Shown: positions 1 through 10,315, numbered from the stretch's first letter. The stretch: DNA of 64,000 nt from Paramacrobiotus metropolitanus (GCF_019649055.1 NW_026570350.1:186001-250000); one strand, 5' to 3'. Made by a program: numbers and translations. Notes: generated by a model not told the origin, from the sequence alone.

Positions 1-202
1 CTTATAGGATAGGGTTATTCTTATCTGTTATATTCTTGTCGTTTCCAAATGACCAAACATTAAAGCCAAAGTATGTTAGGACAAATTCTCGCATTTTTCG
101 GTATCTCGTAACATCTCCAATGTTCCGCGCAAACGAAAACGTATGAAGATAAGAAAGAGTACCATAAAAACGAGCGCTAAGTAAATCTCTTCAGATTCGC
201 CG
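1..202. other. short flank before the first gene
   Basis: AT-rich DNA. It would be the 3' flank of the minus-strand gene that ends at 203. I see nothing else that can be supported here. Confidence 0.5.
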
Positions 203-679
203 CTACACCTCATATTCTGTACTGTCAAGCTGCGTGTGATTTACGTGACAGTCCGCATCGCCGTCATCCGGCCGCTCAGTCACATAACCATCAACGCTCT
301 CGCATTCATCCGGCATTCGCTCCGCTGTTACATCAGGCTCTGGTGGTGCCGGTACCCACGCTGCCGACGGAGGATACACGTGCACGAAAATGACGTAGCG
401 TGGCGCCGCGGGCGATTCAAAGTGCAGATGCAGGTAGCCCTTCGCGATGGCCTCGGCCAGGGTGTCATTGTCATCCGGCACCAGGGTCCCGTTGGACAGG
501 ACGATGGGCGTATCCGCCGGCAGACAGAGCTCGCGTAGCGTGGCGTAGTGCAGCTCGGCCATGGTGATGGCTGGGTCAGCGTCCGTGTCGCCAAATAGGA
601 ACATGGGCGGCGTCTCGTCACGTTTAAACTCGCCCGCCGGGTGGATGTACACCAGCTTGAGGGGGATGTCCGCCACCAT
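203..679 (-). CDS. orphan protein with a ubiquitin-like (beta-grasp-like) N-terminal domain, 158 aa
   Basis: Starts at the ATG at 679..677 (MVADIPLKLVYIHPAG) and ends with TAG at 205..203. The open frame runs further upstream but holds no ATG there. A possible acceptor (gccggcag) lies about 20 nt upstream, so an earlier exon cannot be excluded. Residues about 4-105 align by eye with the N-terminus of the 571-aa protein at 4288..6003: PLKLVYIHPAG against PLEIRVIYMNADG, ELCLPADTPIVL against ELHLPADAHVEL, and YVIFVHVYPP against YVLYAYVYPP. The strand/helix/strand spacing and the LPAD...L...L pattern recall ubiquitin-like folds (inference). The last 45 residues are acidic and probably disordered. 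Function unknown. It differs from its relative in lacking the repeat region and the C-terminal V-x-V segment. Confidence 0.7.
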   Translation of the reverse strand: MVADIPLKLVYIHPAGEFKRDETPPMFLFGDTDADPAITMAELHYATLRELCLPADTPIVLSNGTLVPDDNDTLAEAIAKGYLHLHFESPAAPRYVIFVHVYPPSAAWVPAPPEPDVTAERMPDECESVDGYVTERPDDGDADCHVNHTQLDSTEYEV

Positions 680-2832
680 GTTGCGAGAAAATTTTCTGCC
701 GGCAATCGAAAATAAATAACTGGTCAATACGGATTCGATGACGCGCACGTATAGACCGTCAAAATTCTCAAATTTTATATTTTTCCAATAGCTTATTAAT
801 TAACGAAGCTGCTTAAAGAAATCAAAACCCGCCAACCATTTTTACGATTTTCATCCAAAACTGCAGTTTGTAAAACTAAGATCGGCAGGAATTAGGAAGG
901 AATAACCATGCCAAACCTTACCTTACGTGTTCAATATATATTCGTTTAAAAATCAGTACGTAAGCGTACGACGAATATAGAAAAAAATAATTGAACTCTT
1001 CACTGGATGCTATGCAGGCTACTTCACAAGCACTAGTGGTAAAATCTACGGGAGTGAAAGAGCGGTTCGATTTCTTTTACAGGAGCATGCAGAAGTGGCC
1101 GGTGCAAAGTTCAAGCTAGTGTTATATAACCGCGGCGCTGTTGCGGCACAGGTCATGCTGTACAGATACACAGGTGTTTCGAATTTGTTCGTTAATGCGT
1201 AATCTGGCCTATGAGCCAGTGGTCAACCGGTCAATGCCCTAGCCAAAGTGCATACCATGGAAACTGTGTTGTGCAATGGGTCGGTCTTCATGATAACGCG
1301 GGATTGTTCAATCGTAGATGCAATCGTCTAAAGAGTGTATGATTACATGCCGGATACCGACAACGCTGCCGGGATTAGCAGCCCCGGAAGCCTCATGTCG
1401 CCGACGCCGTAAACTGTCGGCGTGACGGATGCAGGTCACATTCGCCTTGACGAAAACGTCAGAAGGATTTTTTGATTAAATGTCTTAAAATTTCTCAATT
1501 ATATTAACGGCTTTACCATATTCATTAAATAAAATTTTGCACATAAAATGGTGAGAAATTTCGGCGTGGATTTCGTTTTGGAGCTAGCAAAACGATCGGA
1601 TCCATTTCGTCGCAAATCCCGACTGAACGCTGGTGCAACGTGCCAAAGCATGTCCGGTGCCGGGACTAACTGGAAAATGATTTCCCAACTGCTTCGGATG
1701 GCGTTCTTTACCACCAAGGGCAGATACTGGTCATGCACCGCGGTATTTTAAAAAAATTACTTAACCGGATTGTCGCACTGTTGTGTACGCACTTGCTGGC
1801 GGTCTGTTGTTTTTGGTCCCTCAAGTATGGAACATATGTAAAACAGAATTCAACAAGCCGCATCCAGATACCAAACGTATACGACGAAAATTAACGAAAA
1901 TGTAAAAACATAAGAACCTACTTGCATAATTTTGCATTAATACAATACTGCATTGCGAAAACTTCAACTTTTAAAGTTTGTATACCTTTTGCCGATAAAT
2001 ATGGATAACTGAATTTTAGACTGGGAAGATTCAAAGTCATCGTTGCATTTCGTCCAGTGTCGCCATTTCGCTACTACATAAATAGTGGCTTGGTATTAAG
2101 CAGTCAATTGTATAACATTGAGGAACAGCAGAATGAAGGCCCTGTTAAAGATTAATTTTCCGTTGTTACGTTCTACTTTTAGTAATAACATTGAACGCTT
2201 TGAGTATGAACACCGGAAAAACTGCACAAGCACTGGCTGGTTGCTTTTGCGATGGTTTTTGTGGCACTGCGAGTAGCTCTGTGCGACGCCGGCATAGTCA
2301 GTAAAGGTTGAAAACTTGAAATTAATGTACAAGCCAGAATCATAATTAGTTGCGTAAAGGTACAGCGAAAAATACGAATTCATGGGTTAAGCTTAGGTAG
2401 TGTAGTGGCTATTGCTACTTTGTATAAGCGCCAATGTTGCAATATCTGTATTTTTACGCAACTACTCTGTATGTAATTATGAATGTGGCTTGTACAGCTT
2501 TTCTGAGTTAGAAGCAAAATTCTATGAATCTTGTTGCATTTCCTTAAGTTTAACAATAATTATTAAACATCCTGTTGCGCGTGCACGGACGGCTGTTTAA
2601 TTCGTGTATCCGCACTGCCGATCCGAAATTCACAGAGTCAGAATTTTTCACACCGCACGCTTTTATTTAATTATTGTGCTCGGAACCTGAACACAGCTGC
2701 ACGACAACTACTGTAAATCCGCAGCATCCGCTACACCGTATTACATAAACAATATCTCTTTAGCAGCAACTTATCGACACCACAACGGCTGCAGTCGGCA
2801 AATACAGACAAAATACAAATTCAACGTTAACG
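680..2832. other. intergenic, no gene supported
   Basis: Unique-looking AT-rich DNA between two minus-strand small genes. Short open frames at 1499-1751 and 2096-2600 have no family resemblance and no consistent splice context. A minus-strand AATAAA at about 2667..2662 lies about 165 nt past the stop of the 73-aa gene and may be its polyA signal. Confidence 0.5.
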
Positions 2833-3054
2833 TTAGAACTGTTTCTGGATGGTATACACCTGTCCATCTTCCAGCTCCGCGGTAACTGTGCACGCCACGA
2901 CCTTCTTACTGGAGACGGACTGCAGGTCGGTCTGCAGAGAACCAACGGTGGACGGGGGCTTCACAGGGCTGCTATCGTTTCCGGGAACGGAAGGCGGTGA
3001 GGGTGGTGGCTTCGATGCCCCGGCATTATACGGGGCAGGGACTACTGGTTCCAT
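2833..3054 (-). CDS. small orphan protein with the cluster's C-terminal V-x-V/DGQ segment, 73 aa
   Basis: ATG at 3054 (MEPVVPAPYNAG), stop at 2833. The first 40 residues are rich in Pro, Ser and Ala and look disordered. The last 34 residues align with the C-termini of the 571-aa protein at 4288..6003 and the 65-aa protein at 8953..8756. The shared pattern is a helix-like L..xL.., then V-x-x-x-V/A, then DGQ or a variant, then a terminal hydrophobic strand ending in Phe or Phe-Met. The end here is ELEDGQVYTIQKQF. Three separate open frames ending in the same segment argue that this short frame is real. It may be the last exon of a longer gene: acceptor-like ttttacag lies just upstream, and a degenerate copy of the N-terminal domain sits at 3453..3265 on the same strand. 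Function unknown. Confidence 0.6.
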   Translation of the reverse strand: MEPVVPAPYNAGASKPPPSPPSVPGNDSSPVKPPSTVGSLQTDLQSVSSKKVVACTVTAELEDGQVYTIQKQF

Positions 3055-3264
3055 GATCGTCTACTGTAAAAGCGCCGGAAACGCAAGAAATACCGTATAA
3101 TCAAGAGGAACGATACACGGAATAGCTAAGCTAAAAGTACCGTACTAGATCGCTGGAATTAAACACAAAAGTAAGATTTGTACAATGGCACGTATAAACT
3201 CGAAAGGCATCGAATAATTTTCGAAATGAAACAAGCATCAGCTATTTATACTCGGCCGTACATA

Positions 3265-3453
3265 TTAGCAGTTATGTGCCTGAAATAATTCTCTCAGTAT
3301 TTGATTGGCCGGCGATGAAAGCAGCTTAATCGGCCTAAATATTTCCAATACGGATGTGTCGTCAGCAACTGTGTGTTGGCCAAGAATGTATTTCTGACGG
3401 CCGTCAGACCAATAGAAAAATTTTATCGCTAACGGTGATTCCTCATTGGTCAC
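3265..3453 (-). pseudogene. degenerate or partial third copy of the ubiquitin-like domain
   Basis: The open frame has no ATG at its start (GTG at 3453). Its residues SPLAIKFFYWSDGRQKYILG resemble PLEIRVIYMNADG of the 571-aa protein and PLKLVYIHPAG of the 158-aa protein. A following LLSSPANQILREL may match the LPAD...EL helix and loop. The YVYPP end of the domain is missing, and the frame stops at 3265. It could be a 5' exon of the 73-aa gene at 3054..2833, which would then carry both halves seen in the 571-aa protein, or a decayed duplicate. I could not find a clean donor to join them. Weak but consistent resemblance. Confidence 0.35.
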
Positions 3454-4287
3454 GCGATAACGCTGTTTTTTCAGTTTTCACTCAAAAAATCAGTTTTTAT
3501 GCCGCATGCGTCGAACTGGCTCTCAAATGCTCACGTTGTTTACGAATGCAGCAGCTCGTGGAGTTTTCGCTGCCAATTTTGAATGTATTTTGTGACTACG
3601 ACCTTTGAAAACAACTCTTGATTCTTTCGGATCTTTTTGAACTGGAAGCCTGTGTTCTGAAAGGTGAGTAAATGAGAGTTTTGTATTATTGCTGCGTGAT
3701 TTTCGTGAAGCTTTACATCTATACATTCGTACTATTCGTGAGTGATATTCTGTTCCCCAGACCTCTATCTGTTTTTAGTGTACTACGTATAAAAATCAAC
3801 TGAAAGTTGTTTAACTTTAAATAATGTTATTCGAATGTTTGCGTTTTAATTACCGCTTCGCATACGAAGTATAACTATATTATAATGTACTGATAGTCGC
3901 ATTATATGGCGGTGACACTTTCCCGGCCTGCTGCAGAATATGCGCGCCGGGTGCAAACGCTTAAGCCTTCCAGGCTATCTGGTACCTATGATATGTATGT
4001 TTTTTATTATCAAACCGGTTTTAGGTATACAGAATGTGTAAAGAACTGGAAAACAAATTATTAAGTAACGAAATGAAGTTTAGTGATTTTTCCGCGGAAA
4101 AATTACAACGAGAGCGTTTTTTATGCGAAAAGCATCGAAGTAGTACAGATACAGTACATCATAATGAATACTTGTACAATACATTTTATGCTTTCTGTTT
4201 GATATTTACGCCCATGTTGTAAGTGTGCGGCTTATGGTAAATATTCGTTGCAGATTACTCATTCCGCCCTTTTTCTCTGGACGCAGC
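3454..4287. other. intergenic spacer between divergent orphan genes
   Basis: Separates the minus-strand partial copy from the plus-strand 571-aa gene and so probably holds their promoters. A TATAAAA-like stretch is at about 3789. No gene is supported; the 62-aa open frame at 4034 has no recognisable features. Confidence 0.4.
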
Positions 4288-6003
4288 ATGGCCATTCCGC
4301 TCGAGATCCGCGTGATCTACATGAACGCCGACGGCAGCGCCCCCCTGCCCGGGACGAACCCGCAGCCACACGCGGACGGGAGGCCGGACATGCTGTGGTG
4401 CGGCAACAAACCGACGGCGACCCTGGGGAAGGTGCGGCAATGGGCGATGGGGGAGCTGCATCTTCCGGCCGACGCCCATGTTGAGCTGTTCGGGGAGGTC
4501 AACAAATTGCAGAACGAGGAGCTGGTGGTGGACGCCATCAAGAAGCAACTTCTGCTCCTGGGCGACCGCGATGTGGAGGATCCCTGCTACGTACTGTACG
4601 CTTACGTATATCCACCAAAGATCCCCGGGGAAAACCCGGATGCATTGAACAGTGCGGCAGGGAAAGCCGCGAGCAATGTGGGACCTTTAGGGATGCACAA
4701 CGGTCCGCTGTTGCAGGCAGCAGCGGCCGCCGACGAGCGCAGTATGTCTCCAGAGAGAAAGAAAGCTTGCCGTGGGATTCCGGTAACGAAGCCGCCGTCA
4801 CCAAAGAAAGCTGCACCGCTGGCGTCATCGGCTGTTGGTAATATGCAACCTGAGAAACCGACCGCGTTATCATCGGCTACTGGTAGCGTTTCATCTGGTA
4901 ACGTGGCTGCTGCTAGTTTCCCGTTGAAGAACCCACTTCCATCGCTTGGGAATAGCGATCCACCGGGCAAAGTGGCTGGTACCGTGCAACCCGCAAAACC
5001 TACTCTGCCTATAGCAGCTCTTGGCACCGCCGCTTCTGGCAGCGTGGCAGTTAGTTTGCCGTCAAAGAACCCGCTACCACCGCTTGGGCATACCGTTTCA
5101 TCTGGTAAGGTGGCTGCTGGTACCGTGCAGCTGGGGAAACCTGCTCTGCCGCCTATAGCAGCTCTTGGAACTGCCGCAAGTGGTAACGTGGCAGCCGGTT
5201 TGCCGAAGAAACCACCACCACCGTCTGCTAACAGCGTTTCATCCGGTAAAGTGGCCGCTGTTAACTTGCAACCCGCGAAACCTACTCTGCCTGTAGCAGC
5301 TCTTGGAACCACCGCATCTGGCAACGTGGCTGGTGGTTTGCTGTCGAAGAAACCGCCACCACCGCTTGTTAATAGCGTTTCATCTGCTAAAGTGGCTGCT
5401 AGCGCCGTGCAACCTGGGAAACCTACTCTGCCGCCTGTAGCAGCTCCTGGTACCACCGCAACTGGTAAAGGGACTGTCGCTGGTTTGCCGTCGAAGAAAT
5501 CGCTACCACCGCATGGGAATAGCGCTTCAACTGGGGAAGTTGCTGCTGGTACCGTGCAACTGGAGAAGCCAGCGCTGCCACCGATAGCAGCTCCTGGTAC
5601 CGCCGCATCGGGTAACGCGGCTACTGGTAACTTGCCACCGAAGAAGCGCACTCTACCGCCACCAGTGATTATTGATGCCGTTCCATTTGGTAACGTAGCT
5701 GGTGCTGGCACGCAACCAAAGAAATCTTCAGCATCCGTGCATGCGGCCGCTAGTATCTCGACAGCGGGTAACGTTCCTGCACGTGCTGAGGAGCCGACGC
5801 TGGAGGTGCCACCTATACCGTCGTCCAGGGGTGTTGCCTGGGGACCGACGACTATCGGGAACCCGCCACCGGCGTCCAATGCGGCGGATTTCTTAAAGAA
5901 CGTCCTGCGCTCGATCGGCAGCGACACGACCAGCATCCAGTCCGTCGAGGTGACCATCACGGTAGCCGACGGGCGCAAAGTGAAGGTGTCCGGATTTATG
6001 TAA
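4288..6003 (+). CDS. orphan protein: ubiquitin-like domain, Pro/Ala repeat array, C-terminal V-x-V segment (571 aa)
   Basis: I chose the ATG at 4288 (MAIPLEIRVIYMNADG) because homology with the 158-aa protein at 679..203 begins there; the frame is open back to 4225. Residues about 1-110 form the ubiquitin-like segment (TLGKVRQWAMGELHLPAD, ending YVLYAYVYPP). Residues about 195-490 are a low-complexity array of about six units of roughly 47 residues (pattern SSGKVAAGTVQ..KPALPP, then GTAASGNVAAGLP, then KKPPPP). The last 35 residues match the ends of two nearby small proteins (SVEVTITVADGRKVKVSGFM here). No signal peptide or membrane segment. A single long exon, with AATAAA at 6254-6259. The architecture joins both halves of the local family. 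Function unknown; scaffold or structural roles are only guesses. Confidence 0.75.
   Translation: MAIPLEIRVIYMNADGSAPLPGTNPQPHADGRPDMLWCGNKPTATLGKVRQWAMGELHLPADAHVELFGEVNKLQNEELVVDAIKKQLLLLGDRDVEDPCYVLYAYVYPPKIPGENPDALNSAAGKAASNVGPLGMHNGPLLQAAAAADERSMSPERKKACRGIPVTKPPSPKKAAPLASSAVGNMQPEKPTALSSATGSVSSGNVAAASFPLKNPLPSLGNSDPPGKVAGTVQPAKPTLPIAALGTAASGSVAVSLPSKNPLPPLGHTVSSGKVAAGTVQLGKPALPPIAALGTAASGNVAAGLPKKPPPPSANSVSSGKVAAVNLQPAKPTLPVAALGTTASGNVAGGLLSKKPPPPLVNSVSSAKVAASAVQPGKPTLPPVAAPGTTATGKGTVAGLPSKKSLPPHGNSASTGEVAAGTVQLEKPALPPIAAPGTAASGNAATGNLPPKKRTLPPPVIIDAVPFGNVAGAGTQPKKSSASVHAAASISTAGNVPARAEEPTLEVPPIPSSRGVAWGPTTIGNPPPASNAADFLKNVLRSIGSDTTSIQSVEVTITVADGRKVKVSGFM
4900..5740 (+). repeat. in-frame coding repeat, about 141 bp (47 aa), about 6 copies
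   Basis: Tandem units inside the 571-aa gene. Each carries a KVAAGTVQ-like part, a KPxLPPIAALGTAASGN part and a KKPPPP part. Copies differ by substitutions and small in-frame indels, consistent with selection to keep the frame or with recent slippage. Edges are approximate. Confidence 0.75.
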
Positions 6004-6955
6004 GTTTCACACGTACACGGATACGTCTGTCTTCAGTTGTTTCTTGTTCTTTGTGATATGGCTGATGATTTCTCTTGTTTTGTTGATGTTGTTGATCTTG
6101 TTTTAAGCATTTTAACAAGTGTTTATACAGATGGTGAGGCTGAATCTTGTTGCGAAACTGATGTAATTTCCTATAAACCTTCGCTTCGCAAGAAGCTACA
6201 ATAATGTTTTTATTGCTCTCTATGAGACGTGTAGTCGTAGAGATTTTTGTTAGAATAAAAAACGAATGTGCGACTTAGTAAGCGAATATACGAAATTCGT
6301 AATTATGCGAACAAGGAACAAAATTTATTTGGCTTGTACATACTCGTACTGTACATCTGTGTCGATTCCTGGCAGCAGTAGTTTCAATAATACGGGACAG
6401 TAAAGCTCTCCTAAACAAAATTTTGACCTTACCGTATTGCCTGTATTAATACTGATTACAACACAAGCTCTTGGTACAATAACCTGTCAAAATAATGAGG
6501 GCGCGCCCAAGTCATTGTGTTCTGGAAATTCCGGTAAAGCGCCGCATCTCGGAGCCTGCAGCATAAAATTATCGAGCGGCGAACCAATTACCGGCAGCAA
6601 ATCTGTTGTCTTGCCGTAAGTTGCAGGGCAGAATGAAGTCTGATGCAGTCGCCAGAATCAGTGTACTGCCGTGACCTATATGAATATGGCCCGGTGCCGG
6701 AAATTTGCAGGATCAACCTTCTCCAGAATAATCCCGATCAAATGAAACACGGCTCACAAGGAAGTAGCTGTATGGGTGAGACTTACTAACGCTTCCGGGA
6801 TAGGAAATCTGATGCGTAATACGTTGAGCACAGATAACACGTAACGATGGCGGATATGCCACCATTCAGTTAAAGGCTTAAGAAAAAACAAGTACTGTAG
6901 AAGATACAAGATACGGATGCAAATGGATTTCGGAACTGCCGGGTCGATTAAATTG

Positions 6956-6988
6956 GCCGATCAAGGACAAATCTTGTCCTTGATCGGC
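6956..6988. repeat. perfect hairpin, 15-bp stem, 3-nt loop
   Basis: gccgatcaaggacaa, then atc, then its exact reverse complement. No U-tract or gene context that would make it a terminator. Lies just before other repetitive DNA. Confidence 0.8.
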
Positions 6989-7199
6989 ATCATGATTGGC
7001 TTCCCGTTGTTGTTAGTGGAGACGTTGCTGGGACCGAAGACATCGGAGCTGGAACTACCGATGTGTACCGCTTGTGACTGATGGCCACAAGGCCCTGCGC
7101 GGCCGCCACGGTGACCCTCCCTCCTTTTCGGCGACCGTCACTTCGTCGAACGGACACTATGCCGACCCGCCACAATGTCGCGGGACTAGCGTTTAGCTA

Positions 7200-7335
7200 A
7201 ACCAATCCCACTTTTCTTAGTTCTTTGAGGTTTCTCGGGTTATCCTAGGTTTCTTAGGTTTTTCTAGTTTTTTAGCTTTGTCGGCTTCTCCGTTTTCTTA
7301 GGTTTTCTTAGATTTCTTAGGTTTTCTAGCCGTCG
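7200..7335. repeat. degenerate array of TTTCTTAGG-like motifs
   Basis: Many imperfect copies of ttcttaggttt. The same motif in the opposite orientation (cctaagaaa) forms an array at 15222-15335, with shorter traces at 18228-18275 and about 59795-59820. Probably the same repeat family inserted several times. Confidence 0.65.
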
Positions 7336-7412
7336 CTCTCGTAAAGGTCGACGTAGTGCCATCGACGTTATGTCAGTCGACGAAGTGTTAGTCGACGAAA
7401 TGTCGGTGAGCC

Positions 7413-7566
7413 GACCTTTACGAATCTTTACTGCTGGTTAACATATGATGGCGGTTCAAGCGAATATTCCCTGAGGTCAGACCTCTGCCAGCACTAAGAT
7501 GACCTGCCACTGCGAGGCAAAAAACCGCCATCATATGTTAACCAGCAGTAAAGATTCGTAAAGGTC
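7413..7566. mobile_element. fold-back inverted repeat, 44-bp perfect arms, 66-bp loop
   Basis: Left arm 7413-7456 (begins gacctttacgaatctttact) is matched exactly by the reverse complement at 7523-7566. The loop (7457-7522) is non-coding. Perfect arms imply a young insertion or gene conversion. May be a MITE or the core of a larger repeat that starts in the 7200 array. No transposase is visible. Confidence 0.7.
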
Positions 7567-8755
7567 ACCAGCTAACAAAGCGATATAGATGATGTAGAGG
7601 CTAGTTACCAGAACGTACACCATAACCACAGCGAGAAATGCACCCCGCGGTTTGTCGACGTTTGAAGTTGGTGTTACATATTTACATAACTCCCGCGAAT
7701 ACATAGACCGCTGATTGCTTGCTGAGTTGAATTCATTTAATTCAGTACAGTTGTGCTTCCCTTTCCAAAGGGCTGCAGTTCGCTAATGTCACAAAATAAA
7801 TTTTAAGAGTTTTAAAATTCATACTAAAGTTTGAAAATACTGTCAACGTATTTAAAAAAACGCAGGATGTAGAACCATTCTCATACCTGAGCGCATCTAA
7901 GTGCAAGATTCAGAGAAGATCGGTCCTGAATCCGACTTTTGGTGCACCTGTTTGCATTTTAAAGTGTGAGGACCACATATTACCCAGAATTCCCCATCCG
8001 GATGTTATGCACACGTACGGTTTCTGCACCCATGTACAGTAGCTGAATGGATATAACTGCAAGTGTATTAGCTACAGAATGCTTAGAAACGATGGAAGGA
8101 ACTGTTTGGTGGAAGTGTTTGAGCTTGCGGAAGCGCGAGATTTTATGTTTGTATGCAAGAAATTTGTGCTAGGTACTGGAATGCACTGCCGTTAAGCGTT
8201 AGCTCCTGCTTCGAAAATTAGATTCCGGACTGCTTTTGCATTCCCGCTGTCTGCTCCATTTGTAAAATGATATTTTACTGGTGTTCTTGCTTCCATGGTT
8301 GTTTGAATAAAACTTAAAACCGTCGTCTTGCAGCTGAAGGTGTGCCCATGGATTTAAAGAAATCGGTGAGCGCCGCCGTTTTACTCATCACAGTTATAAT
8401 GGACAATCGGCTTAATATTTTCTATGAAATTTTTGCGCATTTCTAAATCGGCTACGGTGGCGGCCGACGAAATTCAGCTTTCAAACATGTTAGCCACAAT
8501 TAGTGGACGAAAATATCAACTGGTAATGAGACTGGATATACAGTACTCAAAAGACATTCAGAACGCTTACCAAATTTAATTCAATAGACAAATTCAACCA
8601 AAAAAAATACAAAATGATAATAATCTATACAACAATTTACTGCAAAATAAGAACGCTATTCTGATAACTGTTTTTACTAAAAACTGCATAAGCTTACTTA
8701 AGCTGCTCGGAACAAACAACATAAACGCAATAAAATAAAACTGAACAGACAACAA

Positions 8756-8953
8756 TCAAAATTTACGGAATACGGTGATGGTCTGGCCATTAGGCAGATC
8801 TGCCTTCACTTCCACGGACTTCACCGGGTTTCCAGCATGTTGCTGGAGGACTTCCTGTAGCGCGGGAGCAGGATTGGCTGGTTGCGCGTCCGCTTGTCCG
8901 GCTGCGGCTGCTTCATCCGCCTGTCCCGGGACGATGGGCTGATTAGCATTCAT
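8756..8953 (-). CDS. small orphan protein with the cluster's C-terminal V-x-V/NGQ segment, 65 aa
   Basis: Starts at ATG 8953..8951 in a good context (gctgaccATGAATG); the frame extends upstream only through non-ATG codons. The first about 33 residues are rich in Ala, Gln and Pro (MNANQPIVPGQADEAAAAGQ). The last about 33 carry the family segment, VKSVEVKADLPNGQTITV, ending FRKF, aligned with SVEVTITVADGRKVKV of the 571-aa protein and with the end of the 73-aa protein at 3054..2833. No signal peptide or membrane segment. An acceptor-like tttcag lies just upstream, so a 5' untranslated exon is possible. Function unknown. Confidence 0.6.
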   Translation of the reverse strand: MNANQPIVPGQADEAAAAGQADAQPANPAPALQEVLQQHAGNPVKSVEVKADLPNGQTITVFRKF

Positions 8954-10315
8954 GGTCAGCAAGCTGAAAGCACAATAAAACGCTGACTTAAACTTCCACT
9001 AAAGTATACCACAGAAATCGTACACAATTCGGTATTTGAAACCGTTCTGTACAGTAAACACTCACTCCGTAAGATTACTAGAGACAAAAAATAGTTACTA
9101 ACTTACTGTATGCAGTAGTCAAATCCGAAACTGTGACTGCTGGTGGTGATTACCAAAATAAAAGTGTGAAGCTTAAATTGTGAAATCCCAACACAAAGCA
9201 AATCTAATTCAGCACGCTGAAGCTCACAGTCAGCTTTGCAAGCTGCCTTCCTGTAGTACTCGTATTCCGCTGTTGACTTAACGCAGAGCGAGAGAGCCGC
9301 TAAAGCCGATTGCGCAGCTGGTCCGATCGGACGTTTACGTCACTTTTGCAGCCTGATGTGCTTTGCATGTACATATACATACTCGTACTGTACTCACGTC
9401 TACAGTACGTCGTACGGTACATACAGTGTCATACAGAGCGCAGAGTTGACGTTAAAGCCGACTATTTCGTGAATGCTTTATTTGACAGTTTTAACTATCT
9501 TCCGCTCCACAGTAACCTTGCAAGTTAAAAACCTGGAAGATAAGCGTCAGAAATCTGATTTGATGCGAAAATGATCTTTATTTTGGCTTTTAATACACTA
9601 ATTTTCATGTGCCGTTTTGTGCAAAGTTGGAAAACTATTTGTATAATATAAGACTATAACGAGACTTTTTTAAAGCAAAAAATACACCTTCCTCTACAAG
9701 TTCTCAACGATGTTATTATTGTAATGTTATTACAGAAATGTTTCGAGAATGGAAACCGAGTTTTCATGTTGTATTGCTTACTGGGAGTGTGTACGCATAC
9801 TCCAAGTTTACGATAAATGGTTTTGCTCATACGTATGGAGAATAAAAAATGGAGTTTTCTATTAAATAATCATACACAAATAACAATATAAATACACGGT
9901 AATTCTTTAACACCGCGTTACACAGCTGTGGCATTACGGTTGCTTATAGCTAATAAGGTAAATGAAAATATCATAAATATACGGCCGCATAAAATTTGGA
10001 TGAAAATAAATTATCATTCAGTTTAGTATTTCTTTATGATTATACAAATAGTCAGAGACTTTTATTTCTACTAAATGACTAAAGGTTTGATTCGCTTTAA
10101 TTCTTTAAAATATCACAAATCCACAGCCTATCGCTCCAAAGAAAATCATAGTGTTTCATTAAAAAAGGCCGAATGCGTGAAAAAACCCGGTAATCAACCA
10201 TTTTCGCGTCACATTCTCATCACCGACAAAACAAATCGCAAACGGAAAACAATTTGGCTTGCTGCAAAAACACTTATCAAATTATCACAACAACATAAAA
10301 CCGTAGAACGCCAGT
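8954..10315. other. intergenic, 3' flank of Klhdc3
   Basis: No gene supported. A minus-strand AATAAA at 10066..10061 lies 250 nt beyond the Klhdc3 stop and could be its polyA signal. Short open frames at 9310 and 10075 show no features. Confidence 0.45.

Larger units (their letters stand above)
6004..8755. other. intergenic with hairpins and a CTTAGG-type array
   Basis: No gene supported. Holds a 15-bp perfect hairpin (6956-6988), a T-rich array of TTTCTTAGG-like motifs (7200-7335), a run of GTCGACGAA-like motifs (7350-7410) and a 44-bp perfect inverted repeat (7413-7566), each listed separately. The rest looks unique and AT-rich. Confidence 0.5.

Noticed and set aside
4602-5978. 458-aa open frame antisense to the orphan repeat gene
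   Set aside because: It mirrors the in-frame GC-rich repeats of the sense gene. The sense frame has a homologue (158-aa gene) and the shared C-terminal module; the antisense has none.
6956-6988. bacterial-type terminator
   Set aside because: The hairpin is strong, but there is no U-tract, and the window is clearly eukaryotic with introns.
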